DNA from: JALYRV01 sp040902895
GTDB lineage: Bacteria; Acidobacteriota; Vicinamibacteria; Vicinamibacterales; SCN-69-37
Assembly: GCA_040902895.1 (NCBI GenBank)
Contig: JBBDWL010000117.1
Coordinates: 1-64,000, forward strand
Length of the DNA stretch: 64,000 nt
Direction: 5' to 3'
The position numbers were made by a program, and so were the translations under genes. Below, one piece after another: positions 33,841-44,900 of this stretch (its first letter is position 1; each line of letters starts with the position of its first letter). The notes below the pieces were generated by a model, which had not been told where the DNA came from, did no database searches, and worked only from the letters and a program-made list of their open reading frames with translations.

Positions 33841-33894
33841 ATATTCGCCTTGACGAATAAACGACAGTCGGCATATATTCGCCTTGGCGAATAT
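33841..33894. promoter_or_regulatory. ArsR operators 2 and 3 in the divergent arsM control region
   Basis: Site 2 is ATATTCGCCTTGACGAATAA (33841-33860). Site 3 is ATATTCGCCTTGGCGAATAT (33875-33894), a perfect palindrome with 9-bp arms. The centres are 34 bases apart, about three helical turns, which would place two ArsR dimers on one face of the DNA. They lie between the small membrane-protein gene and arsM and could control both. Confidence 0.8.
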
Positions 33895-33936
33895 ATTAGC
33901 GCGCCGATCGGCCGCGCAGACTCGCCGGAGGTCACC

Positions 33937-34752
33937 ATGAATGAGTTGAGAGAAACAGTAAAGGCGAAATACGGCGAGGCCGCGCAGGCGGTGCTCGATG
34001 GGGCGGCGAAAACGTCCTGCTGCAGCACCAGTTGCTGCGGGGGAGGTGGCGACGACCCGATCACGCAGAATCTCTACGACGCATCGCAGAAAGCGGCGCT
34101 GCCCGACACGGCCGTGGCCGCCTCGCTCGGCTGCGGCAACCCGACCGCGCTGGCGGAGCTGCGCAAGGGAGACGTCGTGCTCGACCTCGGCTCGGGTGGC
34201 GGCATCGACGTGCTGCTCTCGGCCCGTCGTGTGGGGCCAACCGGGAAGGCGTTCGGCCTCGACATGACCGACGAGATGCTCGCACTTGCGCGCCAGAACC
34301 AGCAGAAGGCCGGCGTCACCAACGTCGAGTTCCTCAAGGGTGAGATTGAAAACATTCCGCTGCCGTCCGACACGGTCGACGTGATCATCTCGAACTGTGT
34401 GATCAATCTTTCGGGCGACAAAGACCGCGTGCTGTCGGAAGCCTTCCGCGTGCTCAAGCCAGGCGGCCGGCTCGCAATCAGCGATGTCGTGGCACAGCGC
34501 GACGTGCCCGCGTCCATCCGGCAGAGCATGGAACACTGGATCGGCTGCATTGCCGGTGCGCTCGATCTCCGGGACTATCGCGAGAAGCTCGAACGGGCCG
34601 GCTTCGCCGGCGTGTCGTTCGAGATCACGCGCGAATATCGATCTGACGAGGCCGGAAGCTTCCTGGCCACCGCCGGCGTGCCGGCCGAAGACGCGGCCGC
34701 GGCCGACCGGGCCTTCGCGAGCGCCTTCATTCGCGCGACGAAAGGATCATGA
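33937..34752 (+). CDS. arsM: Arsenite S-adenosylmethionine methyltransferase
   Basis: 271 aa from ATG 33937 with GGAGGT at 33927-33932. Methylates As(III) stepwise to volatile or less toxic species. The SAM site is VVLDLGSGGGIDVLLSARRVG; As-binding cysteines are present in the N-terminal TSCCSTSCCG, ASLGCGNPTAL, IISNCVINLS and HWIGCIAGAL, the typical ArsM set. Its stop overlaps the arsC-like gene start (ATGA). No arsenite efflux pump lies nearby, so methylation may be the main detoxification route at this locus. Confidence 0.95.
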   Translation: MNELRETVKAKYGEAAQAVLDGAAKTSCCSTSCCGGGGDDPITQNLYDASQKAALPDTAVAASLGCGNPTALAELRKGDVVLDLGSGGGIDVLLSARRVGPTGKAFGLDMTDEMLALARQNQQKAGVTNVEFLKGEIENIPLPSDTVDVIISNCVINLSGDKDRVLSEAFRVLKPGGRLAISDVVAQRDVPASIRQSMEHWIGCIAGALDLRDYREKLERAGFAGVSFEITREYRSDEAGSFLATAGVPAEDAAAADRAFASAFIRATKGS

Positions 34753-35168
34753 AAAAACAGGGCGTGCTCTTTCTCTGCGTTGCGAATGCGGCTCGCAGTC
34801 AGATGGCCGAGGCGCTGGCCCGATCGCTGTTCGGCGACCGGGTCAGCGTCCAAAGCGCCGGAAGCATGGCCAGTCGCGTGCACGAGGACGCCGTAAAGGT
34901 CATTGCCGAGCGCGGCATCGACATCAGCGCCGCCAAATCGAAGGGGGTCGACACGATCGATCCCTCGGGCGTCGATCTCGTGATCACGCTTTGCGCGGAA
35001 GACGTGTGCCCGATCTGGCCGGCGCGCATCGAGCACCTGCACTGGCCGCTTCCCGATCCGGCCGCCGCGTCCGGCGCCGACCGCCTGCAGCGGTTCCGCG
35101 CCACCCGCGACCAGATAGCGCAGCGGCTCACCGAGCTCGGACGCGAGCGCGGCTGGCTCGAGCCCTGA
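34749..35168 (+). CDS. arsC: Arsenate reductase of the low-molecular-weight phosphatase fold
   Basis: 139 aa. The P-loop is LCVANAARSQMAEAL (Cys-x-x-Asn-x-x-Arg-Ser), a variant of the usual CTGNSARS. The likely redox cysteines are in VITLCAEDVCP, with four residues between them, as in the ArsC group common beside arsM, rather than six as in S. aureus ArsC. HWPLPDPA supplies the acid aspartate. Reduces As(V) to As(III), the substrate of ArsM, and is translationally coupled to it. Confidence 0.88.
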   Translation: MKKQGVLFLCVANAARSQMAEALARSLFGDRVSVQSAGSMASRVHEDAVKVIAERGIDISAAKSKGVDTIDPSGVDLVITLCAEDVCPIWPARIEHLHWPLPDPAAASGADRLQRFRATRDQIAQRLTELGRERGWLEP

Positions 35169-35199
35169 GCTCCGGCGCCTGAGCCGCTACAATCCTCAG

Positions 35200-36480
35200 G
35201 TGCGCCGACTGCGTCATCGCAAACTCTGGATCACCGTTCTCACCATCGTCATGGTGGTGACGATCGGCCTGCTGCTCGCCCAGGACCAGGAATACATCTA
35301 CGTTCAGAGCGCCTACTCCGCGGAGGATCCGAAGTTTCCTGCGTATGTCGCGGCCATAGCGGGCAGCCCGCTCACGCGCGGCGGCCGCTTCGAGGTGCTC
35401 ACCAACGGCGTACAGATCATGCCGGCGATGCTTGCCGCCATCCAGCAGGCACGCGAGCGCATCGTCTTCGAAACGTACGTGTTCACCGACGGCATGTACG
35501 CGCGGCAGTTTTCAGAAGCGCTCGCCGCGGCGGCGCGGCGCGGTGTCCGTGTGTTTCTGCTGCTCGACGCCATCGGCGCCAAGGGCATCGGGGCTGCCAA
35601 TGAAAAGACGCTGCGCGACGCCGGCGTCGCGGTCGCCTGGTTCAACCCGATCTCCTTCCGCCACGCTGAGGAGATCAACGGCCGCACCCACCGCAAGATT
35701 CTCGTCGTCGATGGCACGGTCGGCTTCACCGGCGGCGTCGGGATCGCCGACTACTGGGCGGGTAATGCCGACGCGCCCGACCGCTGGCGCGACACGCAGA
35801 TCCGCATCGAAGGGCCGCCCGTGCGCTATCTCGAGGCCTGCTTCTACGAGAACTGGATCGAAAGCGCCGGCGTGGTCATGCCGGTCATCTCGGAGCTGCC
35901 GGAGCTTCGCGCCGATGTAACGGATACCGAGATTCTGTCGGTGCCCGTCTGGAGCTCGCCGGTCGGCGGGCACAACGGCGTGAAGAAGCTGTATTTGCTG
36001 TCCCTGAACGCCGCCCGCCGGACCGTCGATCTGCAGACGCCGTATTTCGTGATGGACGGCTCCACGAAATGGTCGCTGCTGCAGGCGGCCGCGCGCGGCG
36101 TGCGTGTGCGGCTGCTGCTCGAAGGCGACACGACCGATTCCAGGCCCGTGAAGCACGCGAGCCGCCGCGGGTATGAGGATCTGCTCACCGCAGGCATCGA
36201 GATCTACGAGTATCAGCCGACGATGATGCACGCGAAGGCGATGATCGTCGACGGGATCTGGTCCGTCATCGGGTCGTCGAATCTCGATAACCGATCCCTC
36301 GAGTTGAACGACGAGAACAACATCGCTATCGCGGATCGGACGATCGCGACGCGTCTCGCGCAGGACTTCGACATCGACCTAACGCGGTCTTCGCGGATAC
36401 ATCTGGAGCAGTGGCGGAAGCGATCCCTGCTCGCGAAGATCCGCGAGCGCTTCTGGGGCGCCTTCGGGGAACTGTTTTGA
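35200..36480 (+). CDS. Phospholipase-D family cardiolipin synthase-like protein
   Basis: 426 aa, GTG start. One N-terminal membrane helix (LWITVLTIVMVVTIGLLLA). Two HKD motifs: HRKILVVDG with GGVGIADYW near residue 165 and HAKAMIVDG with GSSNLDNRSLELNDE near 345. This is the ClsB/ClsC-like layout. It forms cardiolipin from phosphatidyl precursors in the inner membrane. The stop overlaps the gltX start (TTGA). Another PLD transferase cannot be excluded. Confidence 0.88.
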   Translation: MRRLRHRKLWITVLTIVMVVTIGLLLAQDQEYIYVQSAYSAEDPKFPAYVAAIAGSPLTRGGRFEVLTNGVQIMPAMLAAIQQARERIVFETYVFTDGMYARQFSEALAAAARRGVRVFLLLDAIGAKGIGAANEKTLRDAGVAVAWFNPISFRHAEEINGRTHRKILVVDGTVGFTGGVGIADYWAGNADAPDRWRDTQIRIEGPPVRYLEACFYENWIESAGVVMPVISELPELRADVTDTEILSVPVWSSPVGGHNGVKKLYLLSLNAARRTVDLQTPYFVMDGSTKWSLLQAAARGVRVRLLLEGDTTDSRPVKHASRRGYEDLLTAGIEIYEYQPTMMHAKAMIVDGIWSVIGSSNLDNRSLELNDENNIAIADRTIATRLAQDFDIDLTRSSRIHLEQWRKRSLLAKIRERFWGAFGELF

Positions 36481-37928
36481 CGCCGCCCCGCCTGCGGTTC
36501 GCGCCTTCACCCACCGGATATCTGCACGTCGGCGGGGCCCGCACGGCGCTCTTCAACTGGCTCTACGCGCGGCAATCGGGCGGAACCTTCATTCTCAGAA
36601 TTGAAGACACCGACGCAGAACGCTCGTCGTGGGAGATGGTGCAAGGCATTCTCGACGGCCTGCGCTGGCTTGGGCTCGACTGGGACGAGGGGCCGGAAGC
36701 GGGCGGCGCGCACGAACCGTACTTTCAATCGCAGCGGCTCGAACGCTATCGCGCGCTCGCGGCCGAGCTGTTGACAAGCGGCCACGCCTATCGCTGCTTT
36801 TGTACGCCGGAAGAGATCGGGCAGCGGCGCGCGACAGCCGAGACGGCCGGCCGCGGCTGGAAATACGACCGCCTTTGCACCGCGCTGTCATCGGCGGACG
36901 TACAGTCGCGCGTCGACGCAGGCGCCGCGCACGCCGTCAGATTTCTCGTGTCCGAAGGCACGACCGGCTTCGACGACATCGTGCACGGCCGGATCGAATT
37001 CCCCAATGACGTCATCGAGGACTTCGTCGTGCTGCGGTCAGACGGCCATCCGACGTATCACCTCTCCGTCGTCGCTGACGATGTCGATATGGAGGTGACG
37101 CATGTGGTGCGCGGCGACGATCACATCTCGAACACGCCGAAGCACGTGCTGATCTTCACGGCGCTTGGAAGAGACGTCCCGTCCTTTGCGCACGTACCGC
37201 TGATTCTCGGCACCGACAAGAAGCGCCTGAGCAAGCGCCACGGTGCGACGAGCGTCATGGAATACGCGCGTCAGGGCTTCCTTCCGGAAGCGCTCTTCAA
37301 TTTTCTGGCGCTGCTTGGATGGTCGCCGGGCACCGATCGCGAAATCTTCGATAAGGGCGATCTCGTCGAGGCGTTCGCCCTCGGCGGCATCAGCGGCGGC
37401 AACGCGGTGTTCAACCCCGAGAAGCTCGAGTGGTTCAACCAGCAGCATATTCAGAGGCTGCCTTCGACCGAGCTGGCGCGACGAATCGAACCGCTGATGC
37501 GCGAGCGGGGGCTCTGGCGCGACGGATTCGAGGACGCCGACCGGCCGTGGCTGCTCTCGCTGATTGAGCTGCTCAAGCCGCGCGCGAAACGGCTGCATGA
37601 TTTCGTGACCGAGACGCCTTATCTGTTCGCTGATGCTGTTGCGTTCGAAGACGCAGCCGTCGCCAAACATCTCTCAGGCGCCGAGGCCCCGAAGCTGCTC
37701 GTCGATCTGGCGGAGCGTCTCGCGGGCGTGGATCCCTTCGACCGCGCCGCGCTCGAAGCCTCTGTTCGGGCCTTTGCCGCGGATCGCGGCATCAAGGTTG
37801 GCGCCGTGATTCACCCGGCGCGTGTCGCGCTCACGGGTCGATCGGTGAGTCCTGGTCTATTTGAGGTCATGGAGCTGCTCGGCCGTCGGCGAACCCTCGA
37901 ACGCCTGAGGTCGGTTTCGGCTTCCTAG
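36477..37928 (+). CDS. gltX: Glutamyl-tRNA synthetase
   Basis: 483 aa. The first possible start that fits the family is TTG 36477 (LTPPRLRFAPSPTGYLHVGG), overlapping the preceding stop as TTGA; an ATG at 36411 lies well inside the upstream gene. Class I marks: FAPSPTGYLHVGGARTALFN (HIGH) and KKRLSKRHGA (KMSKS). The anticodon-binding helical domain runs to VMELLGRRRTLERLRSV. Charges tRNA-Glu; whether it is non-discriminating cannot be read here. Confidence 0.96.
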   Translation: MTPPRLRFAPSPTGYLHVGGARTALFNWLYARQSGGTFILRIEDTDAERSSWEMVQGILDGLRWLGLDWDEGPEAGGAHEPYFQSQRLERYRALAAELLTSGHAYRCFCTPEEIGQRRATAETAGRGWKYDRLCTALSSADVQSRVDAGAAHAVRFLVSEGTTGFDDIVHGRIEFPNDVIEDFVVLRSDGHPTYHLSVVADDVDMEVTHVVRGDDHISNTPKHVLIFTALGRDVPSFAHVPLILGTDKKRLSKRHGATSVMEYARQGFLPEALFNFLALLGWSPGTDREIFDKGDLVEAFALGGISGGNAVFNPEKLEWFNQQHIQRLPSTELARRIEPLMRERGLWRDGFEDADRPWLLSLIELLKPRAKRLHDFVTETPYLFADAVAFEDAAVAKHLSGAEAPKLLVDLAERLAGVDPFDRAALEASVRAFAADRGIKVGAVIHPARVALTGRSVSPGLFEVMELLGRRRTLERLRSVSAS

Positions 37929-38007
37929 GGGCAATTCTCAGCACATCCATTAAATAAGGCCGTGGCATCCACGTTGCACCACAACCGTGACAGCGGAGGG
38001 ATGACAA

Positions 38008-38295
38008 GTGGCCAAGGAAGATCGCGGATTTGCATCGATGGATCGCAGCAAGCAGCGCGAGATCGCGAGCAAAGGCGGGAAGGCTGCGCATCAGAAGGGA
38101 ACCGCGCACGAATGGACGAGTGAAGAGGCGCGGAACGCTGGCCGTAAGGGCGGGCTTGCCAGTCATGCGCGGCGCCGCGAGCGTCTCGCGCAGCAGGGTT
38201 CAGGAAATACCGACGGCGTGCCGGCTGAGTCGCGGCCGGGTGAACCGGCATCGCAGGATTCCCTGCGAGGCGGCAACGAGCGCGAAGAGTTCTGA
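38008..38295 (+). CDS. KGG-motif general stress protein
   Basis: 95 aa, GTG start with GGAGGG at 37995-38000, seven bases before it. Two KGG repeats: DRSKQREIASKGGKAAHQKG and EWTSEEARNAGRKGGLASHA, the hallmark of GsiB/YciG-type hydrophilic, desiccation-related proteins. The rest is low-complexity and polar. Independent of gltX, from which 79 bases separate it. Confidence 0.88.
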   Translation: MAKEDRGFASMDRSKQREIASKGGKAAHQKGTAHEWTSEEARNAGRKGGLASHARRRERLAQQGSGNTDGVPAESRPGEPASQDSLRGGNEREEF

Positions 38296-38299
38296 ACTC

Positions 38300-38318
38300 T
38301 CGGGGCGTCGCGCCCCGA
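38300..38318. terminator. Hairpin between the KGG gene and the glycosylase gene
   Basis: TCGGGGCG and CGCCCCGA form an 8-bp stem with a TCG loop, placed between two convergent stop codons. No T tract follows, so efficiency is uncertain. Confidence 0.6.
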
Positions 38319-38927
38319 TCAGCCCAGGCTCCTCCACAAGTACCAGCACGCAACGGATCGGTACGGTCGCCAGGGGCGCGCAAGCTCCGTCATCCTCGCA
38401 GGCGACGGATGCTTGCGCAGTCCATACACGGCCCGCATCGCACGCTGCACGCCCACATCGCCGACCGGCAGAATGTCGGGCCGTCCCAGTCTGAAAATCA
38501 GAAACATCTCCGCCGACCAGCGTCCGATGCCGCGCACCCCGGTGAGCGCCTCGATCACCGCAGCGTCATCAAGCGCATCGAGTGAGTCGAGCGCGAGTGA
38601 GCCATCGGTTACCTTCGTTGCCAGATCACGCACGCTTGCGACCTTCGCCCAACTCAGTCCGCACGCCCGCAACTGTTCCGCTTCCAGCGCGAGGATCCCG
38701 GTGGGCGTCGCATGTTCGGCCTTGAGCGCTTCGAGCAGGCGGCCATGGATCGTCGAGGCAGCTTTGAGCGACAACTGTTGCGAGACGATGGAGCGGACGG
38801 TCGTCGCGAAGCGATCGACCTTTGTAGCGCCGTCCAGTCCGCAGGGCCCGAACTTCCTGATCAGAGTGCCCAGCCTCGGATCGTGCCGCATCAGATGGCG
38901 TCTGGCGTTGGCGTAGTCCACGTGCAT
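38319..38927 (-). CDS. DNA-3-methyladenine glycosylase, AlkA/HhH-GPD type
   Basis: 202 aa from ATG 38927 (MHVDYANARRHLMRHD). Excises alkylated purines. Marks: TTVRSIVSQQLSLKAASTIH, the helix-hairpin-helix LTGVRGIGRWSAEMFLIF, and the catalytic aspartate in VGDVGVQRAM. It lacks the N-terminal AlkA beta domain, as in the short two-domain form. An upstream in-frame start at 39002 would run into the group II intron. The intron starts 39 bases before the gene, on the other strand. Confidence 0.9.
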   Translation of the reverse strand: MHVDYANARRHLMRHDPRLGTLIRKFGPCGLDGATKVDRFATTVRSIVSQQLSLKAASTIHGRLLEALKAEHATPTGILALEAEQLRACGLSWAKVASVRDLATKVTDGSLALDSLDALDDAAVIEALTGVRGIGRWSAEMFLIFRLGRPDILPVGDVGVQRAMRAVYGLRKHPSPARMTELARPWRPYRSVACWYLWRSLG

Positions 38928-39452
38928 CGGCTGGATTATCGCCGAGGATAGAATGAGCGCCCATGGTGCGTCGTGATGATGAGGGCGCGCGAGTGCCCTC
39001 ATCGCGTCGTTCTTCTCCTACGGGTGTAAGTCCCGTCTCGGTAAGCGCCGGAGCGCCGAGTAGCAGACCCCAGGCACGGAATGAGAGTTCCGTGGCCCAA
39101 GCGGGGTGTCAAGAGCCTCCACGGAGGAAGCCAGCACGCGGGCCGCAACATCAAGTGAAGCCTGCAGCCTCGACACATTCACAATCCGAGAGCCGAGCCG
39201 GTCATGTCGCGGCGAAGGCCATGTCCGATGTGTCACAGTCCGGAGACGCACACACATCGGGTCTCGGCGGGGTAGGGGGCGCAGCACGCGTGCACGGAGC
39301 AGAACGGAACACGAGAGACCCGTCTGCGCAGCCCACGTCGGGGCGGCGCGTCTCGTATAAGTCATCGACGAAAGCGAGCGTGGCGCAGCGGGAGTCCGAG
39401 GGGACCGTAGTAGTGACGAGGCCCGTGACGAACAACCCATGGACGCGAGTCG

Positions 39453-40754
39453 ATGGACAAAGTGCGCCAATTGCGACGCCGACTCTGGAGTGCGGCCAAG
39501 CGGCAACCGGGCCGACGCTTCCATGCAGTGATGGACCGCATCTGCAGGCGTGACGTCCTGTGGGAAGCATGGAGGCGCGTGAAAGCGAACCGCGGCGCGG
39601 CGGGCGTCGATGCGATGACGCTCGCCGATGTCGAGCAGTACGGCGTCGAGCGATTTCTGGAAGAGCTTGGCGGGCGTCTGCACGCAGGCACCTACCGACC
39701 TTGCGCGGTCAAGCGTCGATACATACCGAAGGCAGATGGACGAACACGGCCGTTGGGCATTCCGACGGTCCGAGACCGAGTGGCGCAGATGGCGACGACG
39801 CTCGTGTTGGAGTCGATTTTCGAGGCGGACTTTTATCCGTGCTCGTACGGCTTCCGGCCGAAGCGGAGTGCCACGCAGGCGTTAGAAACATTGCGCACGC
39901 GCGGTGCGCGAGGCGGCAACCACGTTCTCGACGCCGACATCCGCGACTACTTCGGCAGCCTCGCGCACGACAAGCTCATGAAACTTGTGGCGCGGCGCGT
40001 CTCGGACCGGCGGGTGCTCAAACTGATACGGCAGTGGCTCCAGGCAGGCGTGATGGAAGACGGGCGGGTCCACGCGACAGTCGCGGGGACGCCGCAAGGC
40101 GGTGTGATTTCGCCGTTGCTGTCCAACATCTTCCTGCACGTGCTCGATACCGTGTGGACGAAACGGCACGCGCACTTGGGCGTGCTGGTGCGCTACGCGG
40201 ACGACTTCGTGGTCATGTGTGACACGGCGTCGGCGTGCGAGCAGGCTGAGCAGCACGTGCGCGAGATTCTCGCGCGGCTCGGGTTGGAGCTGCACCCCGA
40301 GAAGACGCGGCGCGTCGACCTCTCACGAGGCACGGCGGGTTTCGACTTTCTCGGTTGTCACCTGCGCAAGCGCATGAGTGGTCCCATCTGGGAGAAGCGA
40401 CAGCAACGAGTGTACTTCCTCCAGCGTTGGCCCGCGCTCCGCGCGATGCGTCGGATACGTCAGCGCGTGAAAGCCTGTACGTCACGGGGCGTGTGCCATC
40501 GGGACCTGCGCGAGACCATCGCGCAGCTCAACCCGGTGCTCCGCGGCTGGGGCGCATACTTTCGCACGGGGAATGCCGCCATCAAGTTTCAGCAGGTCGA
40601 TGACTATGTGCACTGGCGACTCAAACGCTTGCTCATCAAGCGGCATGGTCGCCAGGGCTGCCTCGGCCAGGCGACCCGCTGGACGCCGGATTTCTTTCAT
40701 GCCCTCGGATTGCATCGCCTGCGCGGGACGATTCGGTACCCGGAGGCTGCGTAA
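39453..40754 (+). CDS. ltrA: Group II intron reverse transcriptase/maturase
   Basis: 433 aa. RT domain blocks: YRPCAVKRRYIPKADGRTRP and LGIPTVRDRVAQ, SYGFRPKRSATQAL, VLDADIRDYFGS, GTPQGGVISPLLSNIFLH, and the polymerase centre VRYADDFVVMC. The maturase X domain (GIIM) is near 345-430, with NPVLRGWGAYFRTGN. It ends soon after X, so there is no HNH endonuclease domain. The protein should splice its intron and support retromobility through primers other than En cleavage. The ORF is intact. Confidence 0.95.
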   Translation: MDKVRQLRRRLWSAAKRQPGRRFHAVMDRICRRDVLWEAWRRVKANRGAAGVDAMTLADVEQYGVERFLEELGGRLHAGTYRPCAVKRRYIPKADGRTRPLGIPTVRDRVAQMATTLVLESIFEADFYPCSYGFRPKRSATQALETLRTRGARGGNHVLDADIRDYFGSLAHDKLMKLVARRVSDRRVLKLIRQWLQAGVMEDGRVHATVAGTPQGGVISPLLSNIFLHVLDTVWTKRHAHLGVLVRYADDFVVMCDTASACEQAEQHVREILARLGLELHPEKTRRVDLSRGTAGFDFLGCHLRKRMSGPIWEKRQQRVYFLQRWPALRAMRRIRQRVKACTSRGVCHRDLRETIAQLNPVLRGWGAYFRTGNAAIKFQQVDDYVHWRLKRLLIKRHGRQGCLGQATRWTPDFFHALGLHRLRGTIRYPEAA

Positions 40755-40779
40755 TGTCGTACTCCCAATGCTCCCTGGT

Positions 40780-40864
40780 AAGCCGTGTGCGGGAAATCCG
40801 CAAGCACGGTTTGAACGGGGGTCGTACTCACAGCACCGCGCTCGCGCGGTGTGAACAGTAGGAT
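40780..40864 (+). ncRNA. Group II intron domains V and VI
   Basis: Domain V: AAGCCGTGTGCGG, GAAA tetraloop, TCCGCAAGCACGGTTTG, with the catalytic AGC triad in the lower stem. Domain VI follows as a stem CACCGCG-CTCG-CGCGGTG with a bulged A in TGTGAACAG, the likely branch point. Confidence 0.85.
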
Positions 40865-40870
40865 CTACCA

Positions 40871-41950
<1,080 letters not shown>

Positions 41951-44900
41951 ATGCACAAACCGCTGTCGTTCGCTCTCGCTCTTCTTGTTACCGCCGCGCT
42001 CGCGGCACAGACGCCCGCGCCCGCGCCCGCTAAGTGGAACGTCAATGAGCCGTTCGGGCCCGCCTCTCCTGTGTCGTTCGACACGAATGAAGGCACCTGG
42101 ATGAATGTCGATGTCAGCCCTGACGGCCGCACGATCGTGTTCGATTTGATGGGCGACATCTACGTGATGCCGTCGGCAGGCTCCGGCGCATCGCAGGCCA
42201 CGCGCATTGCCGGCGGTCCGGCGTTCGAGATGCAGCCGCGGTTCAGTCCCGACGGCACGCGCATCGCCTTTTCGAGCGATCGCGGCGGCCTCTGGAACAT
42301 CTGGACGATGGACGCGAGGGGAGGAGATCTCAAGCAGGTCTCGCGCGAGCAGCGCTGGTTCATCAACAGTCCGACATGGTCGCCCGATGGCCGCTTCATC
42401 TTCGCGCGCCGGCATTTCGTGTCGACACGGTCGCTCGGCGCAGGCGAAGTGTGGATGTTCCACGCGAGCGGGTCAGACGGTCTGCAGGTGACAGAAAAGG
42501 TGAGCTTTCAGAAGGATCAGGGCGAGCCGGCCATCTCGCCTGACGGCCGCTACCTGTATTACAGCAAGGACGTCACGCCGGGCCAGAACTTCGAATACAA
42601 CAAGGATCCGCACGGCATCATCTACGCGATCATCCGCCGCGATTTGCAGACGGGGCAGGAGCGCACGTTCGTCGCGCGGCCCGGCGGGTCGGTCGCGCCG
42701 CGGCCGTCGCCCGACGGCCGTCACCTCGCCTTCGTGCGGCGCGTCGATCTCACGAGCCATCTGTTCCTGAAGGACCTGAAGAGCGGGCAGGAGTGGTCGA
42801 TCTTCAACCGGCTCGACAAGGACCTGCAGGAAGCCTGGGCAGTGCTCGGGGTGTACGCGCAGTATGCGTGGTCGCCCGACAGCCGCTTCATCTATATCTG
42901 GGGCGAAGGCAAGATCTGGAAGGTCGATGTCGCGGCGAAGTCGGGCGCGCAGGTGCCATTCACGGCGCGCGTCGAGCATTCCCTGAACACGCCCGTGCGC
43001 TTTCCCGTCGTCGTGCATCCGGATCGGTTCCAGGTGCGGATGTTGCGCGATGTCGTCGTCGCGCCAGACGGCAACACAGTTTTCTACAGCGCGCTCGGCG
43101 GCCTCTACTCGCAGCGTATCGGTGCCGATCAGGTCAGCAGGATCGCGTCGGGCAGCCCGGGCGACGAATGGACGAAGGCCGCGCCTGCCATTGCGCCCGA
43201 GGGCCGGCAGCTCGCATTTGCGGCCTGGCATGACGTGCAGGGAGGTCACATCCAGGTGGCCGCCCTGGACGGACCGGGTGTCCGAAACATCACGAAGGAA
43301 CGTGGGCACTACACGGAGCCATCCTTCTCGTCCGATGGACGCTGGATCGCGTACCGGAAGACCAGCGGCGATCTGACGCGCGGGATCACGTTCGGCCTCG
43401 ATCCAGGTCTGTACGTCGCGCGCGCAGACGGCAGCGGCGAGCCACGGCTCGTGCGCGAGGGCGGCATCAACCCGCGCCTCAACAAGGACGGCACGCGGCT
43501 GTTCTTCAACGACTTCCGGAACAGCAACTTCGTGCTCGCGAGTGTCGATCTCGACGGCAGCAACGAGCGCGTGCATCTGCAGTCGCCGAATGCGACCTCG
43601 ATCGTCCCGTCGCCGGATGAGCGCTGGGTCGCATTCATCGAGCGCTTCCAGACATACGTCGCGGAGTTCCCGATGACAGGCCGCACGGTGGACATCGGCC
43701 CGCGCACGGCCGCGTTCCCCGTGGCGCGCGTGTCACGCGACGCCGGCTGGTACCTGCAATGGTCGCCCGACAGCCGGCGCATTTACTGGACGCAGGGGCC
43801 GGAGCTCTTCTCGAGGGAGATGTCACGGACGTTCGCCTTTGTTGCCGGCGACACGGCGGAGCGACGCGGAGCCGGGATTCCAGAACCGGAGGTCAAAGGG
43901 CGACCGATCGGATTCACGGCGCAGGCCGACAAGCCGCAAGGCGCAATCGCGCTGACGGGCGCGCGCATCATCACCATGCGCGACGGCGGCGGCAATCCGC
44001 AAAGCGTCATCGAGAACGGCACGATCGTGATTACGGACAATCGCATCACGGCGGTCGGCGCCGCTGGATCGGTCACGGTTCCGTCCGGTGCGAAGCGCAT
44101 TGACGTGCGCGGCAAGACCATCATCCCGGGCCTCATCGATGCGCATGCGCACGTCGGCGGCGAAAGTGAAGGCATCCTCACCCGTCAGAGCTGGCCGCTC
44201 GTCGCCAATCTTGCGTTCGGCGTGACGACGATGCACGACCCGTCGAATGATACGGAGACAATTTTCACGAACGCCGAGATGGTGAGGGCAGGCCTCAAGC
44301 TCGGGCCGAGGCTCTTCTCGACCGGCACGATCCTGTACGGCGCCGAGACGCCGTTCAAGGCGGTCATCGAGAACTATGACGATGCGCTGTTTCACGTCAG
44401 GAGGATGAAGGCGGTTGGCGCGATCTCGGTAAAGAGCTACAACCAGCAGCGCCGCGACTCGCGCCAGATGATCATTAAGGCGGCGCGTGAAGAGCAGATG
44501 ATGGTGGTGCCCGAAGGCGGCTCGCTGTACTACCAGAACGCCACGCATGTGCTTGACGGTCACACCACCGTGGAACACAACATCCCGGTGCCGGTCCTCT
44601 ACAAGGACGTGCTGACGGTGTACGGCAAGAGCGGCGTGGCCTACACGCCGACGCTGATCGTCGGGTATGGCGGGTTGAGCGGCGAGTTCTACTGGTATCA
44701 GCAGTCGAATGTCTGGGAGAACGAGCGGCTGCTGCAGTTCACGCCGCGCGACGTGATCGTGCCGCGATCGCGGCGCCGGATGATGGCCGCGGAGGACGAC
44801 TTCAACCACATCCTGATCGCGAAAGGCGCGAAGCAGCTGATGGACGCCGACGCGCTGGTGAACATGGGCGCGCACGGGCAGATTCACGGCATCGGCGCGC

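Larger units (their letters stand above)
38966..40866 (+). mobile_element. Group II intron with maturase
   Basis: The 5' boundary is put at GTGCG (38966-38970), the conserved group II intron start, followed by a strong stem (GATGAGGGC...GCCCTCATC) of domain I. Domain V lies at 40780-40813 and domain VI right after, so the 3' end is near 40864-40868. The ribozyme part before the ORF (38966-39452) holds no protein gene. It sits between the glycosylase start and a kinase ATG at 40871, downstream of which everything reads the same way. Exact 3' splice site and exon-binding sequences cannot be set by eye. Confidence 0.88.

Noticed and set aside
42473..43576. Long minus-strand frame opposite the amidohydrolase
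   Set aside because: Rich in Arg, His and Asp as typical of reverse frames; the plus strand carries clear propeller motifs.
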